Below are positions 6,641 through 7,631 of a stretch of DNA of 7,631 nt, piece by piece. Source of the DNA: an uncultured Verrucomicrobiota bacterium (GTDB lineage: Bacteria; Verrucomicrobiota; Verrucomicrobiia; Chthoniobacterales; SZAS-18); contig CALMVM010000572.1 in NCBI GenBank assembly GCA_937873255.1, positions 1 through 7,631 on the forward strand, written 5' to 3'. Each line of letters starts with the position of its first letter. The stretch's first letter is position 1. The notes under the pieces were generated by a model, which had not been told where the DNA came from, did not search any database, and was given only the letters and a program-made list of their open reading frames with translations. A program made the translations under genes and the position numbers.

Positions 6641-7618
6641 TCAGAAAACGTGGTCGGAAGCGGTGCCGTCCGCGACCTGGGAAGTGCGGACGATACATTG
6701 GTTGAGCCGCGCGCCGGAAGAGATTTCCGCGCCCGGCCACAAAATCGTGTTCTCCAGGATCGCACCTTCCCCCACCCGTGCGTTTTTGCCGACGACGCAA
6801 GCGCCGGTCAGCCGGGCGTCCGGTGCGATCCGGGCGGAAGGATGAATCCAATCGCGCCAGCCAGGATCGGACGCCCCGTACCTCGGGAAAAGCCCGGCTT
6901 CCGGTTGATCGGAGGCGAGTTCCAAATGGGCGCGGAGATATTCTTCGCGGGTGCCGAGATCGCGCCATCGGCCAGCGTCCGCCAGCGCGCCGCCGAGTTT
7001 TTCGCCGCGACGGATCATGTCCAGAAAGATGGGGATAACAGAGACCGGTTCGCCGGCCGGGATGCGGTCGAGGAAGGCGGGTTCGATCAGATAGCCGCAA
7101 CTCAGCGCGAACTCATGCGGCAGACCGGTGCTGAGGCGGTTGCGAATGTCGAGCACTCGCCCGGTGTCCGCGTCCCAGGCGATGTGCTTCGGCCCGTCGC
7201 CCGAACGCAGGATCAGCGTGACCTCGTTGCCCGCCTCCCGGTGCCGCGCAAGAGCCGAAGCGAGCGGCAAATCCGTGAGGATGTCGCCGTTGTAGACCAT
7301 CAGCGTCCCGGCATCCGGCACAAGCAGATCGGCGATGTTTTTGATACCTCCGGCGCTGTCCAGAAGGACAGGCTCGTGGCGGAACCGCAAAGGCCGGCCC
7401 CGGTATTCGCCGGTGGGAAACGCGTCATGGTACGCATCGGCGCAGTGGTGCGTGTTGACGATGAATTCCTCCACCCCGAGATCGGCGATGAGGTGGTCGA
7501 ACGCGAACGTGATCAGCGGTTTCAGCCCCACCGGGATCAGCGGTTTTGGGAGGTGCTCGGTCAATGGCCGCAGCCGCGTGCCCAGCCCGGCGGCCAGCAG
7601 GACAGCAGTTGTTGTCAT
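6641..7618 (-). CDS. Sugar nucleotidyltransferase (NDP-sugar pyrophosphorylase family) with hexapeptide-repeat tail
   Basis: Joins a sugar-1-phosphate to an NTP to make an NDP-sugar and pyrophosphate in the cytoplasm. The 325-aa protein opens with the nucleotide-binding signature LLAAGLGTRLRPLT (7-20), then K25-P26 in LPKPLIPV. It has DSAGGIKN (87-94), the metal-binding D112 in VYNGDILTD (108-116) and WRDLGTREEYL (218-228), all typical of this family. After the catalytic domain (about 1-235), residues about 258-310 form hexapeptide-type repeats (IHPSARIAPDARL, VVGKNARVGEGA, ILWPGAEISSGARL) of a short left-handed beta-helix, as in GDP-mannose pyrophosphorylases and related enzymes. MurU of Pseudomonas is much shorter and lacks this tail, so the call stays general. 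The ATG at 7618 puts the signature at the N-terminus. Its promoter lies outside the window. The APH-fold kinase follows closely, so the two are probably one operon. The nucleotide and sugar are not determinable. Confidence 0.94.
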   Translation of the reverse strand: MTTTAVLLAAGLGTRLRPLTEHLPKPLIPVGLKPLITFAFDHLIADLGVEEFIVNTHHCADAYHDAFPTGEYRGRPLRFRHEPVLLDSAGGIKNIADLLVPDAGTLMVYNGDILTDLPLASALARHREAGNEVTLILRSGDGPKHIAWDADTGRVLDIRNRLSTGLPHEFALSCGYLIEPAFLDRIPAGEPVSVIPIFLDMIRRGEKLGGALADAGRWRDLGTREEYLRAHLELASDQPEAGLFPRYGASDPGWRDWIHPSARIAPDARLTGACVVGKNARVGEGAILENTILWPGAEISSGARLNQCIVRTSQVADGTASDHVF

Positions 7619-7631
7619 GCAACGATGGGTA

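Noticed and set aside
6624..7100. Upstream extension of the sugar-kinase frame into the nucleotidyltransferase gene
   Set aside because: The extension is Arg/Pro-rich, lacks any domain and lies over a well-supported gene; the frame is open by chance.
1..7631. CRISPR array, tRNA or rRNA genes, insertion sequence or prophage parts
   Set aside because: No regularly spaced repeats, no tRNA-like cloverleaf or rRNA stretches, no transposase or phage protein seen on reading; the window is filled by ordinary chromosomal genes.

Overview
The window is a GC-rich, densely packed bacterial chromosome segment carrying seven genes. Nothing in it points to a plasmid, phage or insertion sequence. Start sites lack clear Shine-Dalgarno sequences. 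A Hanks-type kinase lies next to glycan genes, and an aminoglycoside-phosphotransferase-fold kinase is paired with a nucleotidyltransferase. This would suit a member of the Planctomycetota/Verrucomicrobiota group, perhaps near Opitutaceae, but that placement is an inference from gene style only.

Layout. (1) Positions 1-1932, minus strand: a large Ser/Thr protein kinase whose C-terminus runs off the left edge. An active kinase domain is followed by a second kinase-like domain that has lost every catalytic motif. (2) Positions 1933-2127: divergent intergenic region with weak promoter-like matches. (3) Positions 2128-5084, plus strand: a probable envelope-glycan cassette. It has a 158-aa helical/coiled-coil protein and two GT-B glycosyltransferases (348 and 441 aa) separated by a single base. 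An imperfect hairpin follows the second transferase. (4) Positions 5215-5619, plus strand: a stand-alone CheY-like receiver protein. (5) Positions 5622-7618, minus strand: an NDP-sugar pyrophosphorylase-type nucleotidyltransferase (325 aa, with hexapeptide-repeat tail) and, downstream, an APH-fold sugar kinase (333 aa). The kinase ends two bases from the stop of the receiver gene, tail to tail.

How they may work together. The minus-strand pair looks like a two-step sugar-activation module: the kinase makes a sugar-1-phosphate and the nucleotidyltransferase makes the NDP-sugar. This is the logic of the AmgK/MurU peptidoglycan-recycling pair, although the substrate cannot be read from sequence. 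The two glycosyltransferases could use activated sugars to build a surface polysaccharide, with the coiled-coil protein as a possible scaffold. The divergent kinase and the lone receiver are signalling proteins with no partner in the window; any control of the glycan genes by them is a hypothesis from position alone. No clearly new system was found. The most distinctive items are the kinase-pseudokinase protein and the short coiled-coil protein at the head of the glycosyltransferase cassette.
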